From Polaribacter sp. Hel1_85 (GTDB taxonomy: Bacteria > Bacteroidota > Bacteroidia > Flavobacteriales > Flavobacteriaceae), in assembly GCF_000766795.1 (NCBI RefSeq), contig NZ_JPDS01000003.1, positions 558,001-622,000 of the forward strand: DNA of 64,000 nt. The letters are read 5' to 3'. The translations under genes were made by a program, and so were the position numbers. Positions within the stretch are counted from its first letter, which is position 1. The number at the start of each line of letters is the position of its first letter. The notes beneath the pieces are model-generated. The model made no database searches, was not told the DNA's origin, and saw nothing but the letters and a program-made list of their open reading frames with translations. This document shows positions 1 through 9,803 of the stretch, one piece after another.

Positions 1-170
1 CATTTATTCAAATTTACTTAGATTATAAAAAAGGTGTTTTTCCTGTATAATTATCATGGTTTACACTGATGTATTACTGAAGAAAAATGATGATTTTTGT
101 AGTATACAATTAAGAAAAAGTATTCTGGGGAAATTGCACAAAACACCAAAGTAAAAAGGTGTTTTAATAA
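1..170. other. Gene-free window edge with a hairpin
   Basis: I see no credible reading frame here. A hairpin lies at 140-165, with arms AAAACACC (140-147) and GGTGTTTT (158-165). A second copy of the right arm (ggtgtttt) occurs at 33-40. It may be the terminator of a gene to the left of the window. Confidence 0.5.
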
Positions 171-204
171 AAAAGTCTCAAAACATAAATGTTTTGAGAC
201 TTTT
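171..204. terminator. Intrinsic terminator after atpC
   Basis: Perfect 16-bp stem (171-186 with 189-204) and a 2-nt loop. On the minus strand the stem is followed by a T run. It lies about 25 bp past the atpC stop, so it should end the atpD-atpC transcript. It could also act on plus-strand transcripts. Confidence 0.9.
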
Positions 205-228
205 AATTTTATAAATTATTTTAAGAAT

Positions 229-522
229 TTAATCAGCTAAAATAATCGCTTTATTATCATTTAATTCTAAAGTTCCTGAATTAATAAGTAGTGTTAAAAT
301 TTTGTCATCAGCAGCATCTGCAACCAATTTCCCACTTAAATCATCTAAGTCTATATTAGTCTGAGAATGAATATGAATTTTAATTGTTCCTTCTTTTAAA
401 TTAGAAACAACAGGTGCGTGATTATTTAACATTTGAAACTCTCCATTAACTCCAGGAACTGATAATGAATCAATTTCTGATGAAAATAATATAGCTTCTG
501 GTGTTACAATTTCTAAATACAT
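229..522 (-). CDS. atpC: F1-ATPase epsilon subunit (short form)
   Basis: Epsilon subunit of the ATP synthase F1 sector, part of the rotating central stalk on the cytoplasmic face of the inner membrane. The 97 residues match only the N-terminal beta-sandwich: the start MYLEIVTPEA and the motif GEFQMLNNHAPVVS (about residues 27-40) are typical. The C-terminal two-helix domain, which inhibits ATP hydrolysis in E. coli-type epsilon of about 135-140 residues, is absent. Short epsilon subunits are usual in Bacteroidota as far as I recall. It lies 70 bp downstream of atpD and is probably co-transcribed; the spacer holds a CAGT-type hairpin repeat. The other ATP synthase genes are not in the window. 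Confidence 0.93.
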   Translation of the reverse strand: MYLEIVTPEAILFSSEIDSLSVPGVNGEFQMLNNHAPVVSNLKEGTIKIHIHSQTNIDLDDLSGKLVADAADDKILTLLINSGTLELNDNKAIILAD

Positions 523-592
523 ATATCTATAGTTTGCAGTCCGCAGTTTTCAGTTTACAGTCTCACTGAAGACTGAATACTGTTGACTAAAT
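523..592. repeat. CAGT-type hairpin repeat in atpD-atpC spacer
   Basis: Built from short words such as CAGTTTTCAGT and ACTGAATACTG. Arms 544-561 and 565-582 (18 nt each) pair with three mismatches around a 3-nt loop. The same word family fills the thrA-thrB spacer (45304-45451). It lies inside a presumed operon between two translated genes. Confidence 0.7.
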
Positions 593-2146
<1,554 letters not shown>

Positions 2147-2160
2147 TCATTTTCAGGTTG

Positions 2161-2168
2161 CAAAGGTA
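2161..2168 (-). promoter_or_regulatory. Probable atpD promoter -7 box
   Basis: The minus strand reads TACCTTTG, an exact match to the Bacteroidota TAnnTTTG box, about 60 nt upstream of the atpD ATG. I do not see a clear -33 TTTG at the right spacing. A small hairpin (2133-2138 with 2145-2150) lies in the resulting leader. Confidence 0.5.
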
Positions 2169-2226
2169 ATTTTTTTGATTGAAACTAAAAAGTTTTTTTA
2201 ACCTAAAACAACAATTAAGAATATAA

Positions 2227-2255
2227 AAAAGCCTCATCGAATTGATGAGGCTTTT
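2227..2255. terminator. Intrinsic terminator after ompA-like gene
   Basis: Stem of 12 bp (2227-2238 with 2244-2255), GC-rich core GCCTCATC, 5-nt loop, T runs on both strands. It lies about 22 bp past the stop of the minus-strand OmpA-type gene. Confidence 0.9.
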
Positions 2256-2276
2256 AAATTTTATTGAAAAATGATA

Positions 2277-3632
2277 CTAGTTAGTAACTTTAATTTCAAC
2301 TCTTCTATTATTAGCTTTACCAGCTCTAGTTTTATTAGAATCAACTGGAAGTGTTTCACCATATCCTTTAGCCTCTAATCTACTTGCATCAACTCCTTTT
2401 TTCACTAAGTAGTTTTTAACAGTATTTGCTCTTTTACCAGATAAACTTAAGTTAGTAGAAGCAGGACCGCTACTATCTGTATGACCACCAATTGCAAAAG
2501 TTGCTTTTGGATATTTATTCATTACTTCAACTATAGCATTTAATTGTTTAGTAACTCCAGGCTTAAATGAAGATCTACCACTATTAAATAATATAGATTT
2601 AGCTGTAAAAGCAATCGCTTCAGTAGCTTCTTTAGTAATTACTGGCGCAGGACAACCTCTTTCTGAAGCAACACCTGCAACTGAAGGACATTTGTCATCT
2701 TTATCTAAAACTCCATCACCATCAGTATCTGGCCAAGGACAACCTGCGTTAGCAGCTGGTCCAGCTACAGAAGCACATTTATCATCTTTATCAACAACAC
2801 CATCACCATCAGTATCAGGACAACCTTTGTTCGCTTTAGTTCCTTTAGAATTAGGACACATATCATCTTTATCAGCTACTCCGTCTCCATCAGAATCAGG
2901 ACAACCATTCATAGCTGCTAAACCTGCAACATTAGGACAAGCATCATCAGAATCTTTTACTCCATCTCCATCAGCATCAGGACAACCATTGAATTCTTTT
3001 AAACCTGCAACCTCTGGACAAGCATCATCTTTATCATAAACGCCGTCTCCATCAGAATCTTTTCCTCCAAATTTAATTACTAAACCTAAAGCAGTTTGAT
3101 AATGAGATTTCACGTTATCAGAAAAACCTTTTTTAGTACCTGTTTGGAAATTCACACCTAGGTTTTCATTAAACCAAGCATTAAAACCAACACCACCATT
3201 AATCATTCCTTCACCACTTGAATCAACTGAAGTATAACCTCCACCTAAATAAACATAAGGATCAAACCAAGAAGTATCACCAACTAAATTATTTAAGTCA
3301 TACTTAACAATCGCATCTAAAGCCCAGTAAAGAAAATCAGAATCATCTTTTGCATTTAGAGTTTCTATTTTATTTATAGAACCAGCTAACTGTAAAGAAA
3401 AACCTTTGTCTAAATATTTTTCAGCAGATATTCTAGAAATAGAAGGAAGTATATTCCAATCTTTGCTACCAAATAAATCTTTAATTTGGTCAGTAAAATT
3501 GTCTCCGTTATAAAAGTCTACAACATTTACACCAAAACCAACAGCCCATGGGTTGTTTTCATCTTGTGCGTTTACGTTACCAACTGTTACCAACGTAAAC
3601 AAAGCTATCACAGCTAATTTTAATCGTTTCAT
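2277..3632 (-). CDS. OmpA family protein with TSP3 repeats
   Basis: Outer-membrane protein linking the membrane to peptidoglycan. Order of parts: signal peptide ending near NVNAQ; an N-terminal beta-barrel of about 170 residues; five thrombospondin type 3 calcium-binding repeats of the form DxDGDGVxDxDDxC...GCP (about 192-330); then a C-terminal OmpA domain with [11 protein letters not shown] and GHTDSSG...[13 protein letters not shown] plus NRRVEIKV, which bind diaminopimelate. I choose ATG at 3632 ([12 protein letters not shown]), because the longer frame would need a TTG two codons upstream. A strong promoter lies at 3672-3702. It is an abundant type of surface protein in this family. Its barrel resembles the small protein at 12127-12681. 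Confidence 0.93.
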   Translation of the reverse strand: MKRLKLAVIALFTLVTVGNVNAQDENNPWAVGFGVNVVDFYNGDNFTDQIKDLFGSKDWNILPSISRISAEKYLDKGFSLQLAGSINKIETLNAKDDSDFLYWALDAIVKYDLNNLVGDTSWFDPYVYLGGGYTSVDSSGEGMINGGVGFNAWFNENLGVNFQTGTKKGFSDNVKSHYQTALGLVIKFGGKDSDGDGVYDKDDACPEVAGLKEFNGCPDADGDGVKDSDDACPNVAGLAAMNGCPDSDGDGVADKDDMCPNSKGTKANKGCPDTDGDGVVDKDDKCASVAGPAANAGCPWPDTDGDGVLDKDDKCPSVAGVASERGCPAPVITKEATEAIAFTAKSILFNSGRSSFKPGVTKQLNAIVEVMNKYPKATFAIGGHTDSSGPASTNLSLSGKRANTVKNYLVKKGVDASRLEAKGYGETLPVDSNKTRAGKANNRRVEIKVTN

Positions 3633-3671
3633 TATCAAATTTTTAAATTAAAAGTTCATTATTATAATACG

Positions 3672-3702
3672 CAAAAGTAAACTCTTAAAACGTATCTACA
3701 AA
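3672..3702 (-). promoter_or_regulatory. Promoter of the ompA-like gene
   Basis: The minus strand reads TTTG (3702-3699), a 19-nt spacer, then TACTTTTG (3679-3672). This is an exact fit to the Bacteroidota sigma-A consensus TTTG-N19-TAnnTTTG, about 40 nt before the start codon. Confidence 0.8.
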
Positions 3703-3747
3703 GACAAATCTACAAAATATTAATAAAACTTCAAGTTTTTCTCAATA

Positions 3748-4941
3748 TTAAATAACATTTAACTCTTTACCTACCTCCATAAAAGCAGAAATTGCTTTAT
3801 TTAGATGTTCTATATTATGTGCTGCAGATAACTGCACTCTTATCCTTGCTTTTTCTTTAGGAACAACAGGAAAAAAGAAACCAATAACATAAATTCCTTT
3901 TTCTAATAACTTGTTTGCCATTACTTGAGATAATTTCGCATCATATAACATAACAGGAACAATTGCTGCATCTGCACCAACTAAATCAAAACCAGCTTTT
4001 TCCATTTCTGTTCTAAAATAATTGGTATTCCATTCTAATTTATCTCTAAGAGAAGTATCATTAGAAATTAGATCGAATACCTTTAAAGACGCACCAACAA
4101 TTGCCGGTGCTAAGGAATTAGAAAATAAATAGGGTCTAGAACGCTGACGTAAAATTTCAATAATTTCTTTTTTACCTGTTGTATAACCTCCCATTGCACC
4201 TCCTAGAGCTTTCCCTAAAGTCCCTGTAACTATATCAACTCTATCCATTACATCCTTTAATTCAACAGTTCCTCTTCCTGTTTTACCAATAAAACCTGTA
4301 GCATGACATTCATCAACCATAACCAAAGCATCATACTTATCAGCTAAATCACAAATTTCATCGAGTTTTGCTACAATACCATCCATAGAAAAAACACCAT
4401 CAGTAACAATAATTTTAAAACGATGATTTTGTTTATTCGCTTCAATTAATTGTTCTTCAAGAGAATTCATGTCATTATTATCATAACGATAACGAGCTGC
4501 TTTACACAAACGAACGCCATCTATAATAGAAGCATGATTTAAACTATCAGAAATAATTGCATCTTCTTTTGACAAAAGAGGTTCGAAAACACCACCATTT
4601 GCATCAAAAGCTGCAGCATACAATATAGTGTCTTCTGTTGTATAGAAATCTGCAATCTTTTTTTCTAATTGTTTGTGAATATCTTGAGTTCCGCAAATAA
4701 AACGTACTGAAGACATTCCAAAACCATGAGTATCCATAGTATCTTTAGCTGCTTGAATTACTACTGGATGATTAGACAAACCTAAATAATTATTTGCACA
4801 AAAGTTAATTACTTCTTCACCTGTAGAAATTTTTATAACTGCATCTTGAGAAGAAGTTATGATTCTTTCAGACTTATATAAACCAGCATCTTTTATTTCT
4901 TGAATCTCCTTTTTTAGAGTATCTTTAATTTTACCGTACAT
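3748..4941 (-). CDS. kbl: Glycine C-acetyltransferase (2-amino-3-ketobutyrate CoA ligase)
   Basis: PLP enzyme of the alpha-oxoamine synthase family. It cleaves 2-amino-3-oxobutanoate with CoA to glycine and acetyl-CoA, the second step of threonine degradation through threonine dehydrogenase. At 397 residues it has the usual length. Visible motifs are [13 protein letters not shown] (about 47-59), the cofactor-ring region [16 protein letters not shown] (about 209-224) and the Schiff-base lysine in [14 protein letters not shown] (about 240-253). No threonine dehydrogenase is adjacent. A -7-like TAACTTTG lies at 4970-4963 on the minus strand. KBL is preferred to serine palmitoyltransferase or AONS because of close overall similarity to Kbl, but the family is hard to split by eye. 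Confidence 0.9.
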   Translation of the reverse strand: MYGKIKDTLKKEIQEIKDAGLYKSERIITSSQDAVIKISTGEEVINFCANNYLGLSNHPVVIQAAKDTMDTHGFGMSSVRFICGTQDIHKQLEKKIADFYTTEDTILYAAAFDANGGVFEPLLSKEDAIISDSLNHASIIDGVRLCKAARYRYDNNDMNSLEEQLIEANKQNHRFKIIVTDGVFSMDGIVAKLDEICDLADKYDALVMVDECHATGFIGKTGRGTVELKDVMDRVDIVTGTLGKALGGAMGGYTTGKKEIIEILRQRSRPYLFSNSLAPAIVGASLKVFDLISNDTSLRDKLEWNTNYFRTEMEKAGFDLVGADAAIVPVMLYDAKLSQVMANKLLEKGIYVIGFFFPVVPKEKARIRVQLSAAHNIEHLNKAISAFMEVGKELNVI

Positions 4942-4989
4942 TTTTTATTAATTTGATAAATACAAAGTTACAAAGTTTATTTTTTATGA

Positions 4990-7900
4990 TTATACTTCAA
5001 CAATATGAATTTCTTGATTTATATAAATAAGTAATTTTTTATCAACTTTAAAATTCATCGATTTTAACACTCTTTCATATTTCAATAATTGCTGATGATG
5101 TTCTGCTGAAGGGTTTCCCGTCTTATAATCAATAATTACAACTTTGTTTTTATCAGTAAAAACTAACCTATCTGGAATAATTACTTGATTATCTACATCT
5201 ACAATTTCTCTTTCGTTAAAAACAGTAACGTCCTTAGAAAAATATTTCGATAATTCTGGATGATTTACAACACTATATATACTTTCTTTAATAAATTTAG
5301 TTTGATCTTCATCTAAAATTCCTTGTTGATTATACTGAGAAACAACAATATCAATATCCTTTTTTATGATAATTTTAGCAAAAATTTCGTGGAATAGATT
5401 TCCAAAATTAATTGCCTCACCTTGTTCTGTATTCCATAATTTAGAAGAATTTGCCAATAATATTATATTATGCTCTTGCCAAGGGATTGAAATAAATTTC
5501 TCATGAATATCTGTAACAGAACTTTCTTTTTCCTTTTTACTTACTCTATTTTCATCACCAAAAGAATATTCTAAAACAGCATCATTCCAAAGGTTTTGTT
5601 GTTTTAAGTAATTGATGAAAATCCCTGAATAAAAATTTATATTTTCATCTCCTTTTGATGATATTTTATACTCTGTTATTACATGTAATTGCTCCACAGA
5701 TCTAGTTAATGCAACGTATAATAAATTAAAATTATCTAACTCTAATTCTTCTCTTTGCTGATTGTAAATTTGCTTTCCTCTATCACTAACAATGCTCAAA
5801 CTTTTACTATAATCTACTAATAACTCATTAAAACCATCATAAGATTCTGGCAATTCGTTTAACCAAGATTTAGGTTTAATTTGTCTGTAAATATCAACAT
5901 CACAAGGAAAAATAACCACAGGAAATTCTAATCCTTTAGATTTATGAATCGTCATAATTTGAACAGCACTTGCACTTTCTGGAGCAACAATACTTAATTT
6001 ATCTTTTTTCAATTCCCAAAATTCTAAAAACTCACCAATATCAGTTCCATTTCTTTGTCGCTCTAAAACGACATCTAAGAAAAACTGAATATAAGCATCA
6101 GAAGAATTTACCAAATGAAAGCTTCTGATAATTTTTTCTATTTTTTCATAAAAAGGAAGCTCATGAAATTCTGAAATATCAAAAGAAATTCCATAACTTA
6201 TTAATGCCTCTAAAATTATTTGATTCTCAGATTTTGCAAACTCACTTAAAAATAGATGTTTCGGTTTTTTAACCTTTAAATGATCGTATAAAAAATACAG
6301 AAATTCAAAACGAGTTTCTTCATCACTTGGGTTTTGTAATATTTTTAAAACATTAATTAAAAAAGTAACTTTTGCATTATTTTTTAACAGCAAAGTTTCT
6401 GATGAAATAATATTTATTCCTTTTTCTGATAAATAATTAGCAACTGCAACACCATCTTTTCGAGTTCTTGTTAAAACACAAATTTCATTCAGTGAAAAAT
6501 CTTCTTTAAGTTGATTAATCTTTTCTAAAACTCTTTGTGGATACTTTACTTTTTCTAGCTCTTTATCTTCATTTTTATCAAAAAAATTTAAAGAAACAAA
6601 ACCTCCTTTTTTATTATTTTCGAATTGTTTATTCCCTTCTTCAAAAAGATTTTTATAAGATTCATTTTGGATGAAATTAGCAGTATGCTGAAAAAACGAA
6701 TTATTAAAATTGATGACTTCTGAATAACTTCTAAAATTTGTTTCTAAATTTTTGATTTCTTTTTCAACATGAAAAGGGTTTTCTACATCAGAACCTAATT
6801 GAATAAACTGTTCTGCTTTTCCTCCACGCCATCTGTAAATTGCTTGTTTTCCATCTCCAACCAACAATAAATTACTATTTTCTTGAGCTAAAGCATTATC
6901 AATTAAAGGAATTAAATTCTGCCATTGCAACACAGATGTATCTTGCATTTCATCTATAAAATAATTTTGAAAACGTTGCCCAATTCTTTCATAAATAAAA
7001 GGAGCAGGTTGGTCTTTTATATTATCAGAAATTAATTGATTAAACTCTGCATTTAACCTAATATTATTATCTTCTTTTATAGTTTCTAACTCTGAATTGA
7101 TATTATTTAAAACCGCTAAAGGAATAATACTTTTTAGCGCTAATTTATTCATTGAAAATTGCTGATAAATTAATTCTGACTCTTTAAATAATCGAATAAT
7201 ATCTGGAACTATTTGCTCTATCGAACCAGCGACAGAGTCTAAGGTAGATTTTGAGTAATACTGATTGTTTTCTATCGCTTTTTTTATCGTTTCACTTCGT
7301 TTTATAAAATCGATATTTACAGATTTAGTACTCAAATCTGCAAAAAATTTAGGAATTGTTCCGCGCATAAAATCTTTATGCTCTAAATCGTTGTTTTCTA
7401 TCAATTGAAGACACTCTTTACCAACTTTAATGATCGATTCTTTTAATTCCTTTTGCTGATTATATAACTTTGCTTTTAAGTTTGTAAAATCTTCTAATTT
7501 TTTATCTGCAAGACTTCTAAAATGTTTTACATCATCTTCATTTAATAAGATTCTTGCAAACTCACTTAAATCTCTAGAAATATCCCAAGATTTATCATCA
7601 TCTGTTTTGTCTAATGAATAATCTATTAAAAGATTTGTAAGTTTTTTATCTATTCCAATTTTAGAAATTAAAACATCAACAGCTTCATTCAATAAAGAAA
7701 CAGCATCCATTTCTACTTCAAAATTAAGCGACAAACCTAAATCGAAAGCGAAGTTTTTAATGATTTTATGAGTAAAACTATCAATTGTGGTAATTGAAAA
7801 AGCTGAGTAATTTTGTAAAATTGCATCTAGAATTTTCTTACTTCTTTCCTGTATAGTTGGTTTATCAACAGCAACTTCTTCAATAATAATTTTGAATAAA

Positions 7901-8145
7901 TCATTCTCTTTTCCATCAGCAAAATCTTCTAGACTAGAAAGTACACGTTCTTTCATTTCACCAGCAGCTTTGTTGGTAAACGTAATTGCTAAAATTTTCT
8001 GAAACGTAAATATATCTTCAGAATTTAACAAAACTTTTAAGTATTCTTTTACAAGTGTATAGGTTTTTCCACTTCCTGCAGAAGCATTATAAACCTGAAA
8101 TGTAGATGGATTTTGCACAGAACTATTTTTTACTGCAAAATACAA
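4990..8145 (-). CDS. AddA/RecB-like UvrD helicase with C-terminal nuclease
   Basis: Superfamily 1A helicase joined to a RecB-type nuclease, as in the AddAB/RecBCD class that processes double-strand breaks. Walker A is NASAGSGKTYTLVKEYL (about 19-35), motif II is DEMQDTS (about 396-402), and RWRGG belongs to motif III. The SF1 C-terminal motif TIHKSKGLEFPVV and the VALTRS segment are present. The nuclease triad region is VVIIDYKTGNPS near the C-terminus. At 1051 residues it is somewhat short for AddA. The start is uncertain: TTG at 8145 lies inside the terminator stem of the previous gene, and GTG at 8118 is the alternative. No AddB partner is nearby. UvrD-helicase domain-containing protein is the cautious name. 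Confidence 0.88.
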   Translation of the reverse strand: MYFAVKNSSVQNPSTFQVYNASAGSGKTYTLVKEYLKVLLNSEDIFTFQKILAITFTNKAAGEMKERVLSSLEDFADGKENDLFKIIIEEVAVDKPTIQERSKKILDAILQNYSAFSITTIDSFTHKIIKNFAFDLGLSLNFEVEMDAVSLLNEAVDVLISKIGIDKKLTNLLIDYSLDKTDDDKSWDISRDLSEFARILLNEDDVKHFRSLADKKLEDFTNLKAKLYNQQKELKESIIKVGKECLQLIENNDLEHKDFMRGTIPKFFADLSTKSVNIDFIKRSETIKKAIENNQYYSKSTLDSVAGSIEQIVPDIIRLFKESELIYQQFSMNKLALKSIIPLAVLNNINSELETIKEDNNIRLNAEFNQLISDNIKDQPAPFIYERIGQRFQNYFIDEMQDTSVLQWQNLIPLIDNALAQENSNLLLVGDGKQAIYRWRGGKAEQFIQLGSDVENPFHVEKEIKNLETNFRSYSEVINFNNSFFQHTANFIQNESYKNLFEEGNKQFENNKKGGFVSLNFFDKNEDKELEKVKYPQRVLEKINQLKEDFSLNEICVLTRTRKDGVAVANYLSEKGINIISSETLLLKNNAKVTFLINVLKILQNPSDEETRFEFLYFLYDHLKVKKPKHLFLSEFAKSENQIILEALISYGISFDISEFHELPFYEKIEKIIRSFHLVNSSDAYIQFFLDVVLERQRNGTDIGEFLEFWELKKDKLSIVAPESASAVQIMTIHKSKGLEFPVVIFPCDVDIYRQIKPKSWLNELPESYDGFNELLVDYSKSLSIVSDRGKQIYNQQREELELDNFNLLYVALTRSVEQLHVITEYKISSKGDENINFYSGIFINYLKQQNLWNDAVLEYSFGDENRVSKKEKESSVTDIHEKFISIPWQEHNIILLANSSKLWNTEQGEAINFGNLFHEIFAKIIIKKDIDIVVSQYNQQGILDEDQTKFIKESIYSVVNHPELSKYFSKDVTVFNEREIVDVDNQVIIPDRLVFTDKNKVVIIDYKTGNPSAEHHQQLLKYERVLKSMNFKVDKKLLIYINQEIHIVEV

Positions 8146-8174
8146 AAAGCCAAACAGTTATTGTTTGGCTTTTT
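8144..8174. terminator. Intrinsic terminator after the ZIP gene
   Basis: Perfect 13-bp stem (8144-8156 with 8162-8174), 5-nt loop, core GCCAAACA, T runs on both strands. It separates the ZIP transporter from the helicase gene and overlaps the first codons of the longest helicase frame. Confidence 0.88.
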
Positions 8175-8195
8175 AATTATATTTTTTATTGATTC

Positions 8196-9032
8196 CTAAC
8201 CTAAACCAACATCTAAAGACATCATCACAATAAAACCACCAATAAATCCAAGAGTTGCAATATCTGTGTATTTATCTCTTTGTGTTTCTGGTATTACTTC
8301 TTCTACCACAACAAAAATCATTGCTCCTGCTGCAAAAGCTAAAGCATAAGGTAAAATTGGTGTGAAAAAAGAAACTGCTAAAGCTCCTAAAACAGCAGCA
8401 ACTGGTTCTACAACAGCAGATAATTGTCCATACCAAAAACTTTTTAATCTACTAACACCCTGTCTTCTTAATGGCATTGCAACCGCAAAACCTTCTGGAA
8501 AATTCTGAATTCCGATACCAATTGCTAATGAAATTGCAGCGATTATCATTTCTGTTTGCTCCACTCCAACTAAAGTTGATGCTGCTCCAAACAAAACTCC
8601 AACTGCCAAACCTTCTGGAATATTATGTAATGTTATTGCTAAAACCAGTAAAGTAGATCTATGTAATTCTGTTTTAACACCTTCCGCTTCATTTTCTTTA
8701 AAATTGATATGTAAGTGTGGTAAAATTTTATCCATTCCAAAAAGAGATAAAGCCCCTAAAGCAAACCCAATTGCAGCAGGTAAAACTTTTACAAAACCCT
8801 CTCCAGGACTGTTGTCTATTGCTGGTGATAATAAACTCCAAAAACTCGCAGCCACCATTACACCTCCTGTAAAACCTAACATTCCGTCTAAAACTGCTCG
8901 ATTTAATTTTTTAAAAAAGAATACTAATGCTGCTCCTGCAGCTGTTAATCCCCAAGTAAAAAGAGATGCGTATAATGCTGCTTGAATTGGATGTTCTTTT
9001 CCAAATGCAACTAATTGATCAAATGTGTTCAT
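8196..9032 (-). CDS. ZIP family divalent metal transporter (GufA-like)
   Basis: Inner-membrane importer of the ZIP superfamily, which moves zinc, iron or manganese into the cytoplasm. It has 278 residues with about eight hydrophobic segments. The metal-site motifs of helices IV and V are visible as TLHNIPEGLAVGV (about 134-146) and QNFPEGFAVAMPLR (about 176-189). The second lacks the histidine seen in some ZIPs but keeps the glutamate, as in GufA-type members. Its ATG shares a base with the stop codon of the upstream dtxR-type gene (TAATG), which indicates translational coupling. Together with the regulator and the divergent TonB receptor this suggests an Mn/Fe/Zn acquisition locus. The metal is not decided by sequence. 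Confidence 0.92.
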   Translation of the reverse strand: MNTFDQLVAFGKEHPIQAALYASLFTWGLTAAGAALVFFFKKLNRAVLDGMLGFTGGVMVAASFWSLLSPAIDNSPGEGFVKVLPAAIGFALGALSLFGMDKILPHLHINFKENEAEGVKTELHRSTLLVLAITLHNIPEGLAVGVLFGAASTLVGVEQTEMIIAAISLAIGIGIQNFPEGFAVAMPLRRQGVSRLKSFWYGQLSAVVEPVAAVLGALAVSFFTPILPYALAFAAGAMIFVVVEEVIPETQRDKYTDIATLGFIGGFIVMMSLDVGLG

Positions 9033-9685
9033 TACTTTTGTATATATAAATTATTTGCTATTTTATTTGAAATTGATAATTTTTCTCCATCAATTAATAT
9101 TGATAAAGAACCATCAAAATCTTCTTTCTCTAAGACTGTCAATTGTTTTCCTAGTGTTATTCCTTTTTTATCTAAAAATTTTAAAAACTCTGATGAAGAA
9201 TCATTTACACCTACACAAATTCCGCTTTCATTTTTTAATAAAGTTGATAATAAACTTTTTTCAATCGTTTTTAAATTTCCATCTTTATCTGGAATTGGAT
9301 CTCCATGAGGATCATGAGTAGGAAAACCTAAAAAAGCATCTATCTGGTCTATTAACTTAGGCGATTTTATATGTTCTAATTGCTCTGCAACATCATGCAC
9401 TTCATCCCAAGAAAAATTTAATTTTTCGACTAAAAAAACTTCCCACAATCTGTGTTTACGAACAATATTAGCTGCCGTTTTTTTTCCAAGTTCAGTTAAC
9501 GTTACTCCTTTATACTTTTTATAAACAACAACCTCTTTATCAGATAGTTTTTTAATCATATCAGTAACAGAAGAAGCTTTTGTCTCTAGCTTTTTAGCAA
9601 TAGCGTTTGTACTTATTCCTTTATCAGCATCTAATTCTAAATGATAAATTGTTTTTAAATAATTTTCTTCAGAAAGTGTAAACAT
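9032..9685 (-). CDS. DtxR/MntR family metal-dependent repressor
   Basis: Metal-responsive transcription factor of 217 residues. An N-terminal winged helix (TLSEENYLKTIYHLE, then AIAKKLETKASSVTDMIKKL) leads to the dimerization and metal domain (NIVRKHRLWEVFLVEKL, HDVAEQLEHI, LIDQIDAFLGFPTHDPHGDPIP). A C-terminal FeoA/SH3-like region begins near LGKQLTVLEKEDF. Such proteins bind DNA when loaded with Fe(II) or Mn(II). It is translationally coupled to the ZIP gene. A palindrome in the divergent promoter region (9735-9756) is its likely operator. A TATATTTG -7 box (9710-9703, minus strand) lies 18 nt before the ATG. Whether it senses Fe or Mn cannot be read by eye. Confidence 0.92.
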   Translation of the reverse strand: MFTLSEENYLKTIYHLELDADKGISTNAIAKKLETKASSVTDMIKKLSDKEVVVYKKYKGVTLTELGKKTAANIVRKHRLWEVFLVEKLNFSWDEVHDVAEQLEHIKSPKLIDQIDAFLGFPTHDPHGDPIPDKDGNLKTIEKSLLSTLLKNESGICVGVNDSSSEFLKFLDKKGITLGKQLTVLEKEDFDGSLSILIDGEKLSISNKIANNLYIQK

Positions 9686-9702
9686 CTATAAAGTTTAGAC
9701 TA

Positions 9703-9710
9703 CAAATATA
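9703..9710 (-). promoter_or_regulatory. dtxR-ZIP promoter -7 box
   Basis: The minus strand reads TATATTTG, an exact TAnnTTTG match. The transcript would start close to 9696, giving a leader of about 11 nt. A weaker TTTAG...CTAcAAA half-palindrome overlaps it. Confidence 0.65.
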
Positions 9711-9734
9711 TACTTTTTATTTTTATTAAAATAT

Positions 9735-9756
9735 ATTTTTAGACAAGACTAAAAAT
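9735..9756. promoter_or_regulatory. Candidate DtxR/MntR operator
   Basis: Perfect 8-bp inverted repeat ATTTTTAG-ACAAGA-CTAAAAAT between the divergent regulator and TonB receptor genes. Its left arm covers the position of the -33 element (TTAG at 9739-9742, 19 nt before the receptor -7 box). Binding there would block receptor transcription and sit next to the regulator promoter. The link to the adjacent DtxR-type protein is inferred from position and symmetry. Confidence 0.6.
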
Positions 9757-9761
9757 TATTT

Positions 9762-9769
9762 TATATTTG
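9762..9769 (+). promoter_or_regulatory. TonB receptor promoter -7 box
   Basis: TATATTTG, an exact match to TAnnTTTG, 34 nt upstream of the receptor ATG. The -33 position reads TTAG, inside the palindrome at 9735-9756. Confidence 0.65.
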
Positions 9770-9803
9770 CATAAATAAAATTTTATAAAACTAAAGATAA
9801 AAG

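Noticed and set aside
2692-3039. 115-codon plus-strand frame opposite the ompA-like gene
   Set aside because: It is the antisense of the thrombospondin type 3 repeats; the periodic Ser/Pro composition follows from the repeat, not from a gene.
4990-8145. Reading the AddA-like helicase-nuclease as part of a phage-defence island
   Set aside because: Its neighbours are ordinary metabolic and metal-uptake genes, and this helicase type is a common chromosomal repair protein in the phylum.
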